Source: Paramesorhizobium deserti (lineage in GTDB: Bacteria; Pseudomonadota; Alphaproteobacteria; Rhizobiales; Rhizobiaceae). Taken from it: a stretch of 64,000 nt of DNA. The notes under the pieces were generated by a model. That model saw nothing but the letters and a program-made list of their open reading frames with translations, was not told the origin of the DNA and ran no database searches. Position numbers and translations under genes: made by a program. The stretch spans positions 62,001 to 126,000 of the forward strand of contig NZ_LNTU01000012.1 in the NCBI RefSeq assembly GCF_001558695.1, read 5' to 3'. This document shows, piece by piece, positions 48,321-57,205 of the stretch (position 1 is its first letter; every line of letters starts with the position of its first letter).

Positions 48321-48622
48321 TGGTGCGGACGACGGGACTCGAACCCGTACTCTCATAGAGAAGCAGATTTTCGTACCACTTCGACTTTCGCCGCCGCCTT
48401 CCGGCGTTCGTGGTCTGGACTGTCCCTTCACCGTGGCCCGAAAGCTTTAGGCGCCGCCCGTCCAGTCTCTACACCTTCCCTCGAAGAGGGCTTGGCTCGG
48501 GATTGGCCTAGGGCATCTGCCCGTTAGCGTTCCCCGACTTTGAGCGGTTCTACTCCACGGATTTCCCCGCGGGCACTCCAATTTCTAAAGTCTGCTGCGT
48601 CTACCGATTTCGCCACGTCCGC
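48321..48622 (-). tRNA. tRNA-Leu (UAA) interrupted by a group I intron
   Basis: On the minus strand the 5' exon (48588-48622) runs from acceptor strand GCGGACG through the D-arm to GCAGA-CTT. The 3' exon (48321-48371) runs AAAA-TCTGC, a long variable arm with CTCTATGAGAG, T-arm ACGGGTTCGAGTCCCGT and CGTCCGC-A-CCA. Joined, they give anticodon stem GCAGA/TCTGC, loop CTTAAAA (anticodon UAA), and acceptor GCGGACG/CGTCCGC. The 216 bases between are a group I intron inserted between U34 and A35, the site used by cyanobacterial tRNA-Leu(UAA) introns. The gene lies inside the island, about 160 bases from the orphan 5' half of the host tRNA. Confidence 0.93.
48372..48587 (-). ncRNA. group I self-splicing intron (IC3-like), 216 nt
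   Basis: The intron follows a U and ends in G (the omega-G). The P1 helix can form between exon ACUU and intron GAGU, with the U.G wobble at the splice site. Core signatures match those of the Azoarcus tRNA-Ile intron: GAGCCAAGC before P6, GGTGTAGAGACTGGACGG (5' strand of P7), and GGTGAAGGGACAGTCCAGA (3' strand of P7 and P8 end), then GGCGAAAGTC near the 3' end. P6 is CCCTC-TTCG-GAGGG-like and P9 contains GCC-GGAA-GGC. There is no homing endonuclease frame, so it is minimal. Confidence 0.93.
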
Positions 48623-48648
48623 CTATTGCCGCCGATTCGTTCCTTCGC

Positions 48649-48671
48649 TCTCTGCACCTATTCTGCACCTA
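48649..48671. other. tandem arm-like sites at the right end of the island
   Basis: On the plus strand CTCTGCACCTA is followed directly by TTCTGCACCTA. A related copy (CCTATTTTGCACC) lies at the other end near the integrase. Such repeated sites near both ends are expected for integrase arm binding. Confidence 0.45.
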
Positions 48672-48769
48672 GCTTCGAATCGACCTTCTTCACCCTCCAA
48701 ACTGTCATGCCTCTAAGGCATTGAGTAACCTATGTTTTTGGCCCTCAAAACTTTTTTGCGGGATGGTAG

Positions 48770-48788
48770 AAAAAAGACTTTTTAAGTC
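48770..48788 (-). terminator. terminator-like hairpin formed across the island joint
   Basis: On the minus strand GACTT (from the tRNA 5' half) pairs with AAGTC (from the island) around an AAA loop and is followed by TTTTTT. Transcripts of the orphan tRNA half would likely end here. Confidence 0.55.
48780..48786. repeat. attachment core, second copy (TTTTAAG)
   Basis: Identical to 31357-31363 and equal to the anticodon loop of tRNA-Leu(UAA). It marks the boundary between the island and the tRNA 5' half. Confidence 0.8.
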
Positions 48789-48818
48789 CCTTGTGTCTAC
48801 CAGTTTCGCCACGTCCGC
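48780..48818 (-). pseudogene. 5' half of the split host tRNA-Leu(UAA)
   Basis: The minus strand reads acceptor GCGGACG, D-arm GGCGAAACTGGTAGACAC, anticodon-stem strand AGGGA and loop CTTAAAA, and then leaves tRNA sequence. The missing half (TCCCT ... CGTCCGC-ACCA) lies at 31311-31363, 17.4 kb away. It was not rebuilt by island sequence, unlike most tRNA integrations, where the element supplies the lost end. Confidence 0.92.
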
Positions 48819-48966
48819 ACGCCTTTTCTTTCAATCACCTGAGGGATTCGGTCAAGTCAATGTTTGCAACTTGGCCGTCCATACTGCGTTTGGGGCGCAT
48901 TTTCCCAAACGGAACTGGAAATGCGCGTGCAACATTGGCAAACTCGGCGAAACATGGAGTCGTCTC

Positions 48967-50796
48967 TTGCCCGCAGCCAGCAAAACATCCGCCGAGAAGG
49001 CCAGATCGCAGCCGAAATCCTGGGTCGAAACCGCCCCACTGCTCGTCGATGTGGCGATGGGACGAAAGCATGCCGACCTCGTCGTGCGCAATGGGCGGCT
49101 CGTCAGCGTCTATTCCGGCGAGATCATCGCCGGCATCGACATTGCGGTTGCCGCCGGGCGCTTCGCCTATGTCGGCCATGACGCGGCGCATTGCATTGGC
49201 CCTTCGACAAAGGTGGTCGATGCGGAGGGACGCTATCTCGTGCCGGGGCTCTGCGACGCGCATATGCATGTCGAAAGCGGCATGGTGACGGTGACGGAGT
49301 TCACCCGCGCCGTCATTCCGCACGGCACGACCTCAATGTTCATCGATCCGCACGAGATCGCCAACGTGCTGGGGCTCGAAGGCGTGCGGCTGATGCATGA
49401 CGAGGCATCGGCGATGCCCATCAACGTCAAGGTGCAGATGCCGAGCTGTGTGCCGTCGGCGCCGGGGCTGGAGAATGCAGGCGCTTCGATCGGGGCGGGG
49501 GAAGTCGCTGAGGCGATGACCTGGCCCAATATCATCGGGCTCGGCGAGGTCATGAATTTTCCGGGCGTCGCCGGCAATGACGCCACCATGCGCGGCGTGA
49601 TCGACGCGACCGCGAAGGCGGGCAAAACGGTGGGCGGGCACTATGCCTCGCCGGAGCTTGGCCGCGCTTTCCATGGCTATATCGCCGGCGGGCCGGAGGA
49701 TGATCATGAGGGCACGCGTGTCGAGGATGCGATCGCGCGCGTCCGCCAGGGGATGCGGGCGATGCTCAGGCTCGGCTCCGCCTGGTACGACGTGGCAAGC
49801 CAGATCAAGGCGGTGACGGAGCAGGGGCTTGATCCCAGAAATTTCATCCTTTGCACCGACGACAGCCATTCCGGCACGCTGGTTCATGAAGGCCATATGG
49901 ACCGGGTGGTGCGCCACGCCATCGCGCAGGGGCTGAAGCCGGTGACGACGATCCAGATGGCGACGCTCAATACCGCGCAGCACTTCCGGCTGGAGCGGGA
50001 GATCGGCTCGATCACGCCGGGGCGGCTTGCCGATTTCCTTGTTGTATCCGACCTGCCGGCGCTGACGATCGACCGGGTCTATGGGCGCGGGGTGCTGCTT
50101 GCCGAAAAGGGCAGGCTTCTCGCCGACATACCGGCATATAATTATCCAAAAAGCGCCAAGAATACGGTCAAGCTCGGCCGCAGGATTTCGGCGAAAGACT
50201 TTGATATCGCAGCACCAAAGCCGGGCAAGACCGTCACTGCGCGGGTCATCGGGGTCATCGAGAACCAGGCGCCGACGCGTGCGCTGGAAGCCGAGCTGCC
50301 GGTGATCAACGGCATCGTCGGCATGGACCGGCGCAACGATGTCTGTCAGATCGCGCTCGTCGAAAGGCACAGGGGAACAGGTGTTGTCACCAACGGCTTC
50401 GTCTCGGGTTTCGGCTATACGCTCGATTGCGCGCTCGCCTCGACGGTGGCGCATGACAGCCATCACATGATCGTGGTAGGCACCAACAAGGACGATATGG
50501 CCAAAGCCGCCAACCGGCTGGGCGAGGTCGGCGGCGGGGTCGTGCTCTTCTCCAAGGGGCGCGAATTGGCGCTGGTCGAGATGCCGATCGCCGGGCTCAT
50601 GTCGGACGAGCGGGCCGAAAAGGTCGCGGCCAAGGCCGACAAGCTGGTCGCGGCGATGCGGGCGATGGGCTGCACGCTCAACAACGCCTATATGCAGCAT
50701 TCGCTGCTGGCGCTGGTGGTCATCCCCGAATTGCGCATATCGGATATCGGCATCATCGATGTCCGCACCTTCGAGAAAGTAGATCTCTTCATATGA
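48967..50796 (+). CDS. ade: adenine deaminase
   Basis: The 609-residue amidohydrolase converts adenine to hypoxanthine. It has the metal motif GLCDAHMHVESGMVTV (HxH), FIDPHEIANVLGLEG, GHYASPEL, CTDDSHSGTLVHEGHMD and the C-terminal CTLNNAYMQHSLLALVVIPE of the family. The start is uncertain: the TTG at 48967 is used, but GTG 49051 or ATG 49057 would begin close to the conserved VAMGRKHADLVVRNGRL. The frame upstream enters the split tRNA, so the gene edge lies next to the island. It overlaps ilvA by four bases. Confidence 0.9.
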   Translation: MPAASKTSAEKARSQPKSWVETAPLLVDVAMGRKHADLVVRNGRLVSVYSGEIIAGIDIAVAAGRFAYVGHDAAHCIGPSTKVVDAEGRYLVPGLCDAHMHVESGMVTVTEFTRAVIPHGTTSMFIDPHEIANVLGLEGVRLMHDEASAMPINVKVQMPSCVPSAPGLENAGASIGAGEVAEAMTWPNIIGLGEVMNFPGVAGNDATMRGVIDATAKAGKTVGGHYASPELGRAFHGYIAGGPEDDHEGTRVEDAIARVRQGMRAMLRLGSAWYDVASQIKAVTEQGLDPRNFILCTDDSHSGTLVHEGHMDRVVRHAIAQGLKPVTTIQMATLNTAQHFRLEREIGSITPGRLADFLVVSDLPALTIDRVYGRGVLLAEKGRLLADIPAYNYPKSAKNTVKLGRRISAKDFDIAAPKPGKTVTARVIGVIENQAPTRALEAELPVINGIVGMDRRNDVCQIALVERHRGTGVVTNGFVSGFGYTLDCALASTVAHDSHHMIVVGTNKDDMAKAANRLGEVGGGVVLFSKGRELALVEMPIAGLMSDERAEKVAAKADKLVAAMRAMGCTLNNAYMQHSLLALVVIPELRISDIGIIDVRTFEKVDLFI

Positions 50797-52049
50797 CCGG
50801 ATTCGTGAGCAGCGTCGAGCGCGCCACCGAGAGGATGCGCGCGCTCTTTCCCGAGACGCCATTGCAGATCAATGATTATCTCTCGCGCAAATATGGCGCT
50901 GAGATCTGGCTGAAGCGTGAAGATTTGTCGCCGGTGCGCTCCTACAAGATCAGGGGCGCGTTCAATTTCATTTCTGCGGCGATCAAGAATTGCGCCCCCG
51001 ACACGGTTTTCGTCTGCGCCTCGGCCGGCAATCATGCGCAGGGCTTTGCTTTTGTCTGCCGGCATTTCGCGCGGCGTGGCGTGGTGTTCATGCCGGTGAC
51101 GACGCCGCAGCAGAAGATCGACAAGACGCGGGCTTTCGGCGGGGATTTCATCGAAATCCGGCTTGTCGGTGATATTTTCGACGAGTGCTATGCCGCTTCG
51201 CAGGCCTATGCCGCCGAGAAGGGCGGGATGATGGTGCCGCCTTTCGATCACGCCGAAATCATTGCGGGGCAGGCGACGGTGGCGCATGAGATCGCGGTGC
51301 GGCTTCCCGACGGTAAAGCGCCCGACCTGATGATCCTGCCGGTCGGCGGTGGCGGGCTTTCGGCGGGCGTCACCCGCTATCTGACCGAACTCGGCTGGAA
51401 GACGCGTTTCCGCTTCGTGGAGCCGAAGGGCGCGCCGAGCCTCAAGCGCAGCCTCGAAGCGGGAAAGAGGGTGAAGCTCAACCATGTCGACAATTTCGTC
51501 GACGGCGCCGCCGTTGCCGAGATCGGCAAGGAAAACTTCAAGCTTCTTAGGGGTTTCGACGCGGATGCCGTATTTCTGGTTCCAGAAAACCGGCTGTGCG
51601 GCACCATTACCGAGATGCTCAATATCGAGGGCGTCGTGCTGGAGCCGGCGGGCGCGCTGGCGATTGATGTGCTGAAGGATTTCAAGAAGAGCGAGCTGAA
51701 GGGCAAGCGCATCGTCCTGGTGGTCTCCGGCGGCAATTTCGATTTCGAACGGTTGCCGGATGTGAAGGAAAGGGCGCTGCGCTATGAGGGCCTGAAGAAA
51801 TATTTCATCTTCCGCTTTCCGCAGCGGCCGGGCGCGCTGCGCTCGTTTCTCGATCTGCTCGGCCCCGAGGACGATATCGCGCGGTTCGAATACTTGAAGA
51901 AATCGGCGCGCAATTTCGGCTCGGTGCTGATCGGCATCGAGACAAAGAACCGCAATAATTTCATCATCTTGAACAAACGTTTTCAGGAAGCTGGTTGGTC
52001 CTATCAGGATATCACGGATAATGAAGTGCTGGCGGATTTCATCATCTAG
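50793..52049 (+). CDS. ilvA: threonine ammonia-lyase (threonine dehydratase)
   Basis: The 418-residue PLP enzyme deaminates threonine to 2-oxobutanoate, the first step to isoleucine. The PLP lysine is in SPVRSYKIRGAFNFISAA (near residue 53), with SAGNHAQGFA (substrate loop), LPVGGGGLSAGV (phosphate cup) and VVSGGNFDFERL. A shortened ACT-like regulatory domain follows (about 330-418, YFIFRFPQRPGALRSFLDLL). The ATGA overlap with ade suggests coupling. Confidence 0.94.
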   Translation: MTGFVSSVERATERMRALFPETPLQINDYLSRKYGAEIWLKREDLSPVRSYKIRGAFNFISAAIKNCAPDTVFVCASAGNHAQGFAFVCRHFARRGVVFMPVTTPQQKIDKTRAFGGDFIEIRLVGDIFDECYAASQAYAAEKGGMMVPPFDHAEIIAGQATVAHEIAVRLPDGKAPDLMILPVGGGGLSAGVTRYLTELGWKTRFRFVEPKGAPSLKRSLEAGKRVKLNHVDNFVDGAAVAEIGKENFKLLRGFDADAVFLVPENRLCGTITEMLNIEGVVLEPAGALAIDVLKDFKKSELKGKRIVLVVSGGNFDFERLPDVKERALRYEGLKKYFIFRFPQRPGALRSFLDLLGPEDDIARFEYLKKSARNFGSVLIGIETKNRNNFIILNKRFQEAGWSYQDITDNEVLADFII

Positions 52050-52061
52050 GAAGAGCCGGCT

Positions 52062-52601
52062 ATGACGGTGTTCATCGTGCTTTTCCGCGCTATCGGCGGT
52101 GCCAACCAGCTTTCGGTGCAGCCGTTGAAGGAGGCGCTTTTGGATGCCGGCTTCGGCAATGTCGCCACCTATATCCAGACAGGAAATGTGGTCCTGACAT
52201 CCGATCTCGACCAGGAAGCCGTGGTCGCGAAGGTCGGCGAGATAGTCGAGCAGCGTTTCGGTAGGCCGCAGAAGATCATCGTACGCAACGCGCGGCATTG
52301 GTCGGAGATCGTCGCAGCCAATCCGTTTCCGGACGCGGTGAGTGAGCCCACAACCTTACATGTTTTTGTGCTGGAGGCGGAGCCGTCACCGGAAGCGGTG
52401 AAGCTTTTGGAATCCCGGCAGGTAGACGGGGAGCGGGTCGCCGTCATCGGCTCCGTCGCCTATCTGCATACGCCGGACGGGGCGGGAATATCCAAGCTAG
52501 CGAAGAGCGTGGAGCGCTTGCTGAAAGTGCCTGCAACCGCGCGCAACTGGAATACGATGATGAAGCTCCAGGAGATGGCGGAAAAGGCTGCCACGGAGTG
52601 A
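52062..52601 (+). CDS. DUF1697 family protein
   Basis: The 179-residue protein has the DUF1697 pattern: FIVLFRAIGGANQLSVQPLK at the start, YIQTGNVVLTSDL, ANPFPDA and the C-terminal TARNWNTMMKLQEMA. Its function is unknown. It starts 12 bases after ilvA and probably shares its transcript. Confidence 0.85.
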   Translation: MTVFIVLFRAIGGANQLSVQPLKEALLDAGFGNVATYIQTGNVVLTSDLDQEAVVAKVGEIVEQRFGRPQKIIVRNARHWSEIVAANPFPDAVSEPTTLHVFVLEAEPSPEAVKLLESRQVDGERVAVIGSVAYLHTPDGAGISKLAKSVERLLKVPATARNWNTMMKLQEMAEKAATE

Positions 52602-52995
52602 GTGGCGCATGCCGTTTTCGTCCTGTTATTTTTGCGTTGCACAATATTCATTTGCTTTTTGCGCCGAATGCCTCCATATGACGGGCAGGCGCTTGGGCCG
52701 GACCGATCCGGCTTTCCCCACATTGGTGCGCATGATCTCCTCGGAAAGTCAGTAATTTTTCGAGACCGTGCGCTGCAGGACTTCGTTGCGTCTGACTTGT
52801 CCATCCCGGAATAAGCCGTGGACGGACGAGGGTTCCGAAGCAAAGGCTTCGGGCACGGCAGCGCAAGTCGCGTTTGGGCTTTTCAAGTTCCAGCGCTTCG
52901 TCGTTTACCGAAAAAGAGAATTGTCGGCAGGTTGCGCCTGCCGTCTGTTGTTTTGCGGACCGGAATAGCCGGCTTCCGCTTGAAAAGAGATTGAA
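52602..52995 (+). other. long leader of the RNA helicase gene
   Basis: There is no gene I can support here. It contains a diverged mosaic palindrome (52730-52772). The last part before the TTG at 52996 has a weak purine-rich RBS (AAAAGAGA). Long leaders are usual for cold-regulated helicases, but no specific element is recognised. Confidence 0.4.
52730..52772. repeat. diverged RIME-like palindrome
   Basis: GCATGATCTCCTCGGAAAGT ... ATTTTTCGAGACCGTGCGCT matches the second palindrome at 14064-14106 with several changes, and still forms a hairpin. Confidence 0.55.
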
Positions 52996-54390
<1,395 letters not shown>

Positions 54391-54414
54391 TCAATTTCAT
54401 CAAGAGCAATGATC

Positions 54415-54448
54415 AAGCCCCGTTGCGTAGCCGCAGCGGGGCTTTTTT
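54415..54448 (+). terminator. terminator of the RNA helicase gene
   Basis: The stem AAGCCCCGTTGCG/CGCAGCGGGGCTT (one mismatch, loop TAGC) is followed by a T-run. Confidence 0.88.
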
Positions 54449-54562
54449 CGCATGGGTGGAAACCGGGAAACATCTGCATTCGCAAGAATTTGTTCACGCG
54501 GCGCTTGAACAGGGCTGCTCCTGCCAATAGTTTCGCGGAAAATCACAAAAAGGATATTCGCG

Positions 54563-55594
54563 ATGCTGGATACGGTGATCGACGCGATCGGAAACACCCC
54601 GCTGATAAAGCTGAGAAAAGCGTCGGAGATCACCGGCTGCGAGATATACGGCAAGGCGGAGTTCCTCAATCCGGGCCAGTCGGTCAAGGATCGCGCTGCG
54701 CTCTACATCATCCGCGACGCGGAACGGAAGGGATTGCTCAAGCCCGGCGGCGTCATCGTCGAGGGGACGGCGGGCAATACCGGCATCGGCCTCACCATGG
54801 TCGCCAAGGCGCTCGGCTACCGCACAGTCATCGTCATTCCTGAAACGCAAAGCCAGGAAAAGAAGGATGCGCTGCGTCTGCTCGGCGCGGAGCTGATCGA
54901 GGTGCCGGCCGTTCCCTACAAGAACCCGAACAATTACGTGCGCCTGTCGGGCCGCCTTGCCGAGCAGCTCGCAAAGAGCGAGCCTGCCGGCGCGATCTGG
55001 GCGAACCAGTTCGATAATCAGGCGAACCGCGATGCGCATATCGAGACAACGGCCGAGGAGATATGGCGCGACACGGACGGCAAGGTTGATGGGTTCATCT
55101 GCGCGGTCGGCTCGGGCGGCACGCTCGCCGGTGTCGGCATGGGGCTCAAGGCCAAGAATGACAAGATCAAGATCGGCCTCGCCGATCCCTATGGTGCGGC
55201 GCTTTATTCCTGGTATACGGGGGGCGATCTGAAGGCCGAGGGAAGCTCGATCACCGAAGGAATCGGGCAGGGGCGCATCACGGCAAATCTCGAAGATTTC
55301 ACACCTGATTTCGCCTATCGGATCTCGGATGCGGAAGCGCTGGAGATCGTTTTCGATCTGGTGACGGAGGAGGGGCTCTGCCTTGGCGGCTCCTCGGGCA
55401 TCAATATCGCCGGGGCAATCCGGCTGGCGCGTGATCTCGGGCCGGGCCATACCATCGTCACGGTGCTCTGCGACTACGGCAATCGTTACCAGTCGAAGAT
55501 GTTCAATCCGGATTTCCTGCGTGCGAAGGACCTGCCGGTCCCCGGCTGGCTGGAAACAAAGGCCGATATCGCCATTCCCTATGAGGCTGTTTGA
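54563..55594 (+). CDS. cysK: cysteine synthase A (O-acetylserine sulfhydrylase)
   Basis: The 343-residue PLP enzyme makes cysteine from O-acetylserine and sulfide. It has the PLP lysine in NPGQSVKDRAALYIIRDAER (near residue 43), EGTAGNTGIGL (substrate loop), and AVGSGGTLAGVGMGLK (phosphate binding). It is about 20-30 residues longer than typical CysK. It begins a run with alaX, sseA and a GNAT gene with gaps of only a few bases. Confidence 0.94.
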   Translation: MLDTVIDAIGNTPLIKLRKASEITGCEIYGKAEFLNPGQSVKDRAALYIIRDAERKGLLKPGGVIVEGTAGNTGIGLTMVAKALGYRTVIVIPETQSQEKKDALRLLGAELIEVPAVPYKNPNNYVRLSGRLAEQLAKSEPAGAIWANQFDNQANRDAHIETTAEEIWRDTDGKVDGFICAVGSGGTLAGVGMGLKAKNDKIKIGLADPYGAALYSWYTGGDLKAEGSSITEGIGQGRITANLEDFTPDFAYRISDAEALEIVFDLVTEEGLCLGGSSGINIAGAIRLARDLGPGHTIVTVLCDYGNRYQSKMFNPDFLRAKDLPVPGWLETKADIAIPYEAV

Positions 55595-55597
55595 ACC

Positions 55598-56344
55598 ATG
55601 GCATATGAGACAAAGGCACTTTTCCGCGACGATGCCTATCTCTCGACTGCGGAGGGAGCGGTGGTCGCCATCAACGATCGCGGCGGCATCATCCTCGACC
55701 AGACGAATTTCTATGCCACGTCGGGCGGTCAGCCCGGCGACACCGGCCATTTCGAGCGCGCAGACGGCTCGCGCATCCAGATCGCGGCCACTGTGACGGG
55801 CGAGACGAAGAACGAGATCATCCATGTTCCGACGGAGGAGCAAGCCGTGCCGGAGATCGGCGAAAAGCTGGTGCTGCATGTGGACTGGCCCAGGCGCTAC
55901 CGCCTGATGCGGATGCATACGGCCTGTCACCTGCTTTCCGTCGCTTGTCCGTTCCCGATCACCGGTGCTGCGGTGGGCGAGGAGGAAAGCCGGATCGATT
56001 TCGATCTGCCGGATCCTTCATATACCAAGGAGAATGTGACTGAACGGCTGATGGAGATGGTTCGGGCCAATGCGCCTGTTATCACCCGCTGGATCACCAA
56101 TGAGGAACTTTCGGCCAATCCGGGGCTGGTGAAGTCGAAGAATGTCCGTCCGCCAATGGGTAACGGCCAGATCAGGCTCGTTCTGATCGGCGAGGACGGG
56201 GCGGTCGATTCACAGCCCTGCGGCGGCACGCATGTGTCGGAAACGCAGGAAGTGGGCGAAATCCACATCGGCAAGATCGAGAAGAAGGGTAAGGAAAACC
56301 GGCGTTTCCGTATCCGCTTCGGCAGCTTGCCTGCAGGAGAATAA
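55598..56344 (+). CDS. alanyl-tRNA editing protein AlaX
   Basis: The 248-residue stand-alone editing domain hydrolyses mischarged Ser/Gly-tRNA-Ala. The zinc site HxxxH appears in RMHTACHLLSVACP (near residue 109), and the second in DSQPCGGTHVSETQEVG (CGGTH, near 207). The N-terminal strand TSGGQPGDTGHFE is also conserved. It lies 3 bases after cysK and 4 before sseA. Confidence 0.93.
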   Translation: MAYETKALFRDDAYLSTAEGAVVAINDRGGIILDQTNFYATSGGQPGDTGHFERADGSRIQIAATVTGETKNEIIHVPTEEQAVPEIGEKLVLHVDWPRRYRLMRMHTACHLLSVACPFPITGAAVGEEESRIDFDLPDPSYTKENVTERLMEMVRANAPVITRWITNEELSANPGLVKSKNVRPPMGNGQIRLVLIGEDGAVDSQPCGGTHVSETQEVGEIHIGKIEKKGKENRRFRIRFGSLPAGE

Positions 56345-56348
56345 TGAT

Positions 56349-57203
56349 ATGAGCGCGAAAAGCCCCTTCGTCGTTTCGGCCGATTGGCTGGAGAAGCGTT
56401 TGCATACGCCCGGCCTCTCCATCATTGATGCCTCCTGGTATCTGCCGGCGCAGAACCGCGATCCGCGCGTGGAGTACGATGCCGCACACATTCCGGGCAC
56501 CGTGTTCTTCGATCAGGACAAGGTCGCCGATCATTCCTCCGGCCTGCCGCACACCATTCCGTCAGAGACGGATTTCGCGCAGGAAGCAAGTTCGATGGGG
56601 ATCACCGCCGACGACACGATCGTCGTCTATGACGGGCCGGGTATGTTCACCGCGCCGCGCGTGTGGTGGCTGTTCCGCCTCATGGGAGCCAGACAGGTCT
56701 TCGTGCTTGATGGCGGGTTCGACCGCTGGAAGGCGGAGGGGCGACCGGTCACTGCGGAAGTGACGAAGATCGCGCCCTCCACCTTCATTGCCAAACGCGA
56801 CATGGAACAGGTCGCGAGCTTCCAGAAGATGCGGGAGATCGTTGAGAGCAGCTCGATGCAGATCGCCGATGCGCGTAGCGCCGGCCGGTTCAGCGGCGAG
56901 GAGCCGGAACCGCGGGCTGGCATGCGCTCAGGCCATATGCCGGGCGCGCGCAATGTTCCGGTGATGAGCCTTTCGCAGAACGGCGAATTGAAAGATCTGG
57001 ACGCGCTGAAGGAGGTCTTCGGCCAGGCCGGCATCGATCTCGCGAAACCCGTGGTGACATCCTGCGGTTCGGGTTTGACGGCGGCGGTGATCACGCTTGC
57101 GCTGCAGTCCCTCGGCCATAAGGACAATCTGCTCTATGATGGCTCGTGGAGCGAATGGGGCAGCCGCGCCGACACACCAGTCGAAACGGGCAAGGCAAAA
57201 TAG
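56349..57203 (+). CDS. sseA: 3-mercaptopyruvate sulfurtransferase
   Basis: The 284-residue protein has two rhodanese domains. The first contains SIIDASWYLPAQNRDPRVEY with AAHIPGTVFFDQD. The second ends in the catalytic loop TSCGSGLTAAV (Cys near residue 238), which is the CGSGVTA-type motif of mercaptopyruvate sulfurtransferases rather than thiosulfate sulfurtransferases. The start at ATG 56349 follows AGGAGAATAATG. It is placed in a sulfur-related run after cysK. Confidence 0.94.
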   Translation: MSAKSPFVVSADWLEKRLHTPGLSIIDASWYLPAQNRDPRVEYDAAHIPGTVFFDQDKVADHSSGLPHTIPSETDFAQEASSMGITADDTIVVYDGPGMFTAPRVWWLFRLMGARQVFVLDGGFDRWKAEGRPVTAEVTKIAPSTFIAKRDMEQVASFQKMREIVESSSMQIADARSAGRFSGEEPEPRAGMRSGHMPGARNVPVMSLSQNGELKDLDALKEVFGQAGIDLAKPVVTSCGSGLTAAVITLALQSLGHKDNLLYDGSWSEWGSRADTPVETGKAK

Positions 57204-57205
57204 GC

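Larger units (their letters stand above)
31364..48779. mobile_element. integrated genomic island, 17.4 kb, inserted in the anticodon loop of tRNA-Leu(UAA)
   Basis: The island is bounded by 7-bp direct repeats (31357 and 48780) that are the two copies of the anticodon loop of the split tRNA. It contains an integrase fragment next to the 3' half. Its cargo is three LysR-regulated oxidoreductase/hydrolase modules with several decayed genes between them. It also carries an intron-bearing tRNA-Leu(UAA) next to the 5' half. Short TGCACC arm-like repeats lie near both ends. The integrase is truncated, so the island is probably no longer self-mobile. Confidence 0.85.

Noticed and set aside
31311..48818. 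The two tRNA-Leu halves as a functional trans-spliced split tRNA
   Set aside because: Known split tRNAs have complementary flanks that bring the halves together. The flanking sequences here show none, and direct repeats plus an integrase fragment explain the split better.
49333..50862. 509-codon frame antisense to adenine deaminase
   Set aside because: Composition (many R, H, D) is that of a mirror frame, with no recognisable motif.
50688..52298. 536-codon frame antisense to ilvA
   Set aside because: Shadow of the supported ilvA frame.
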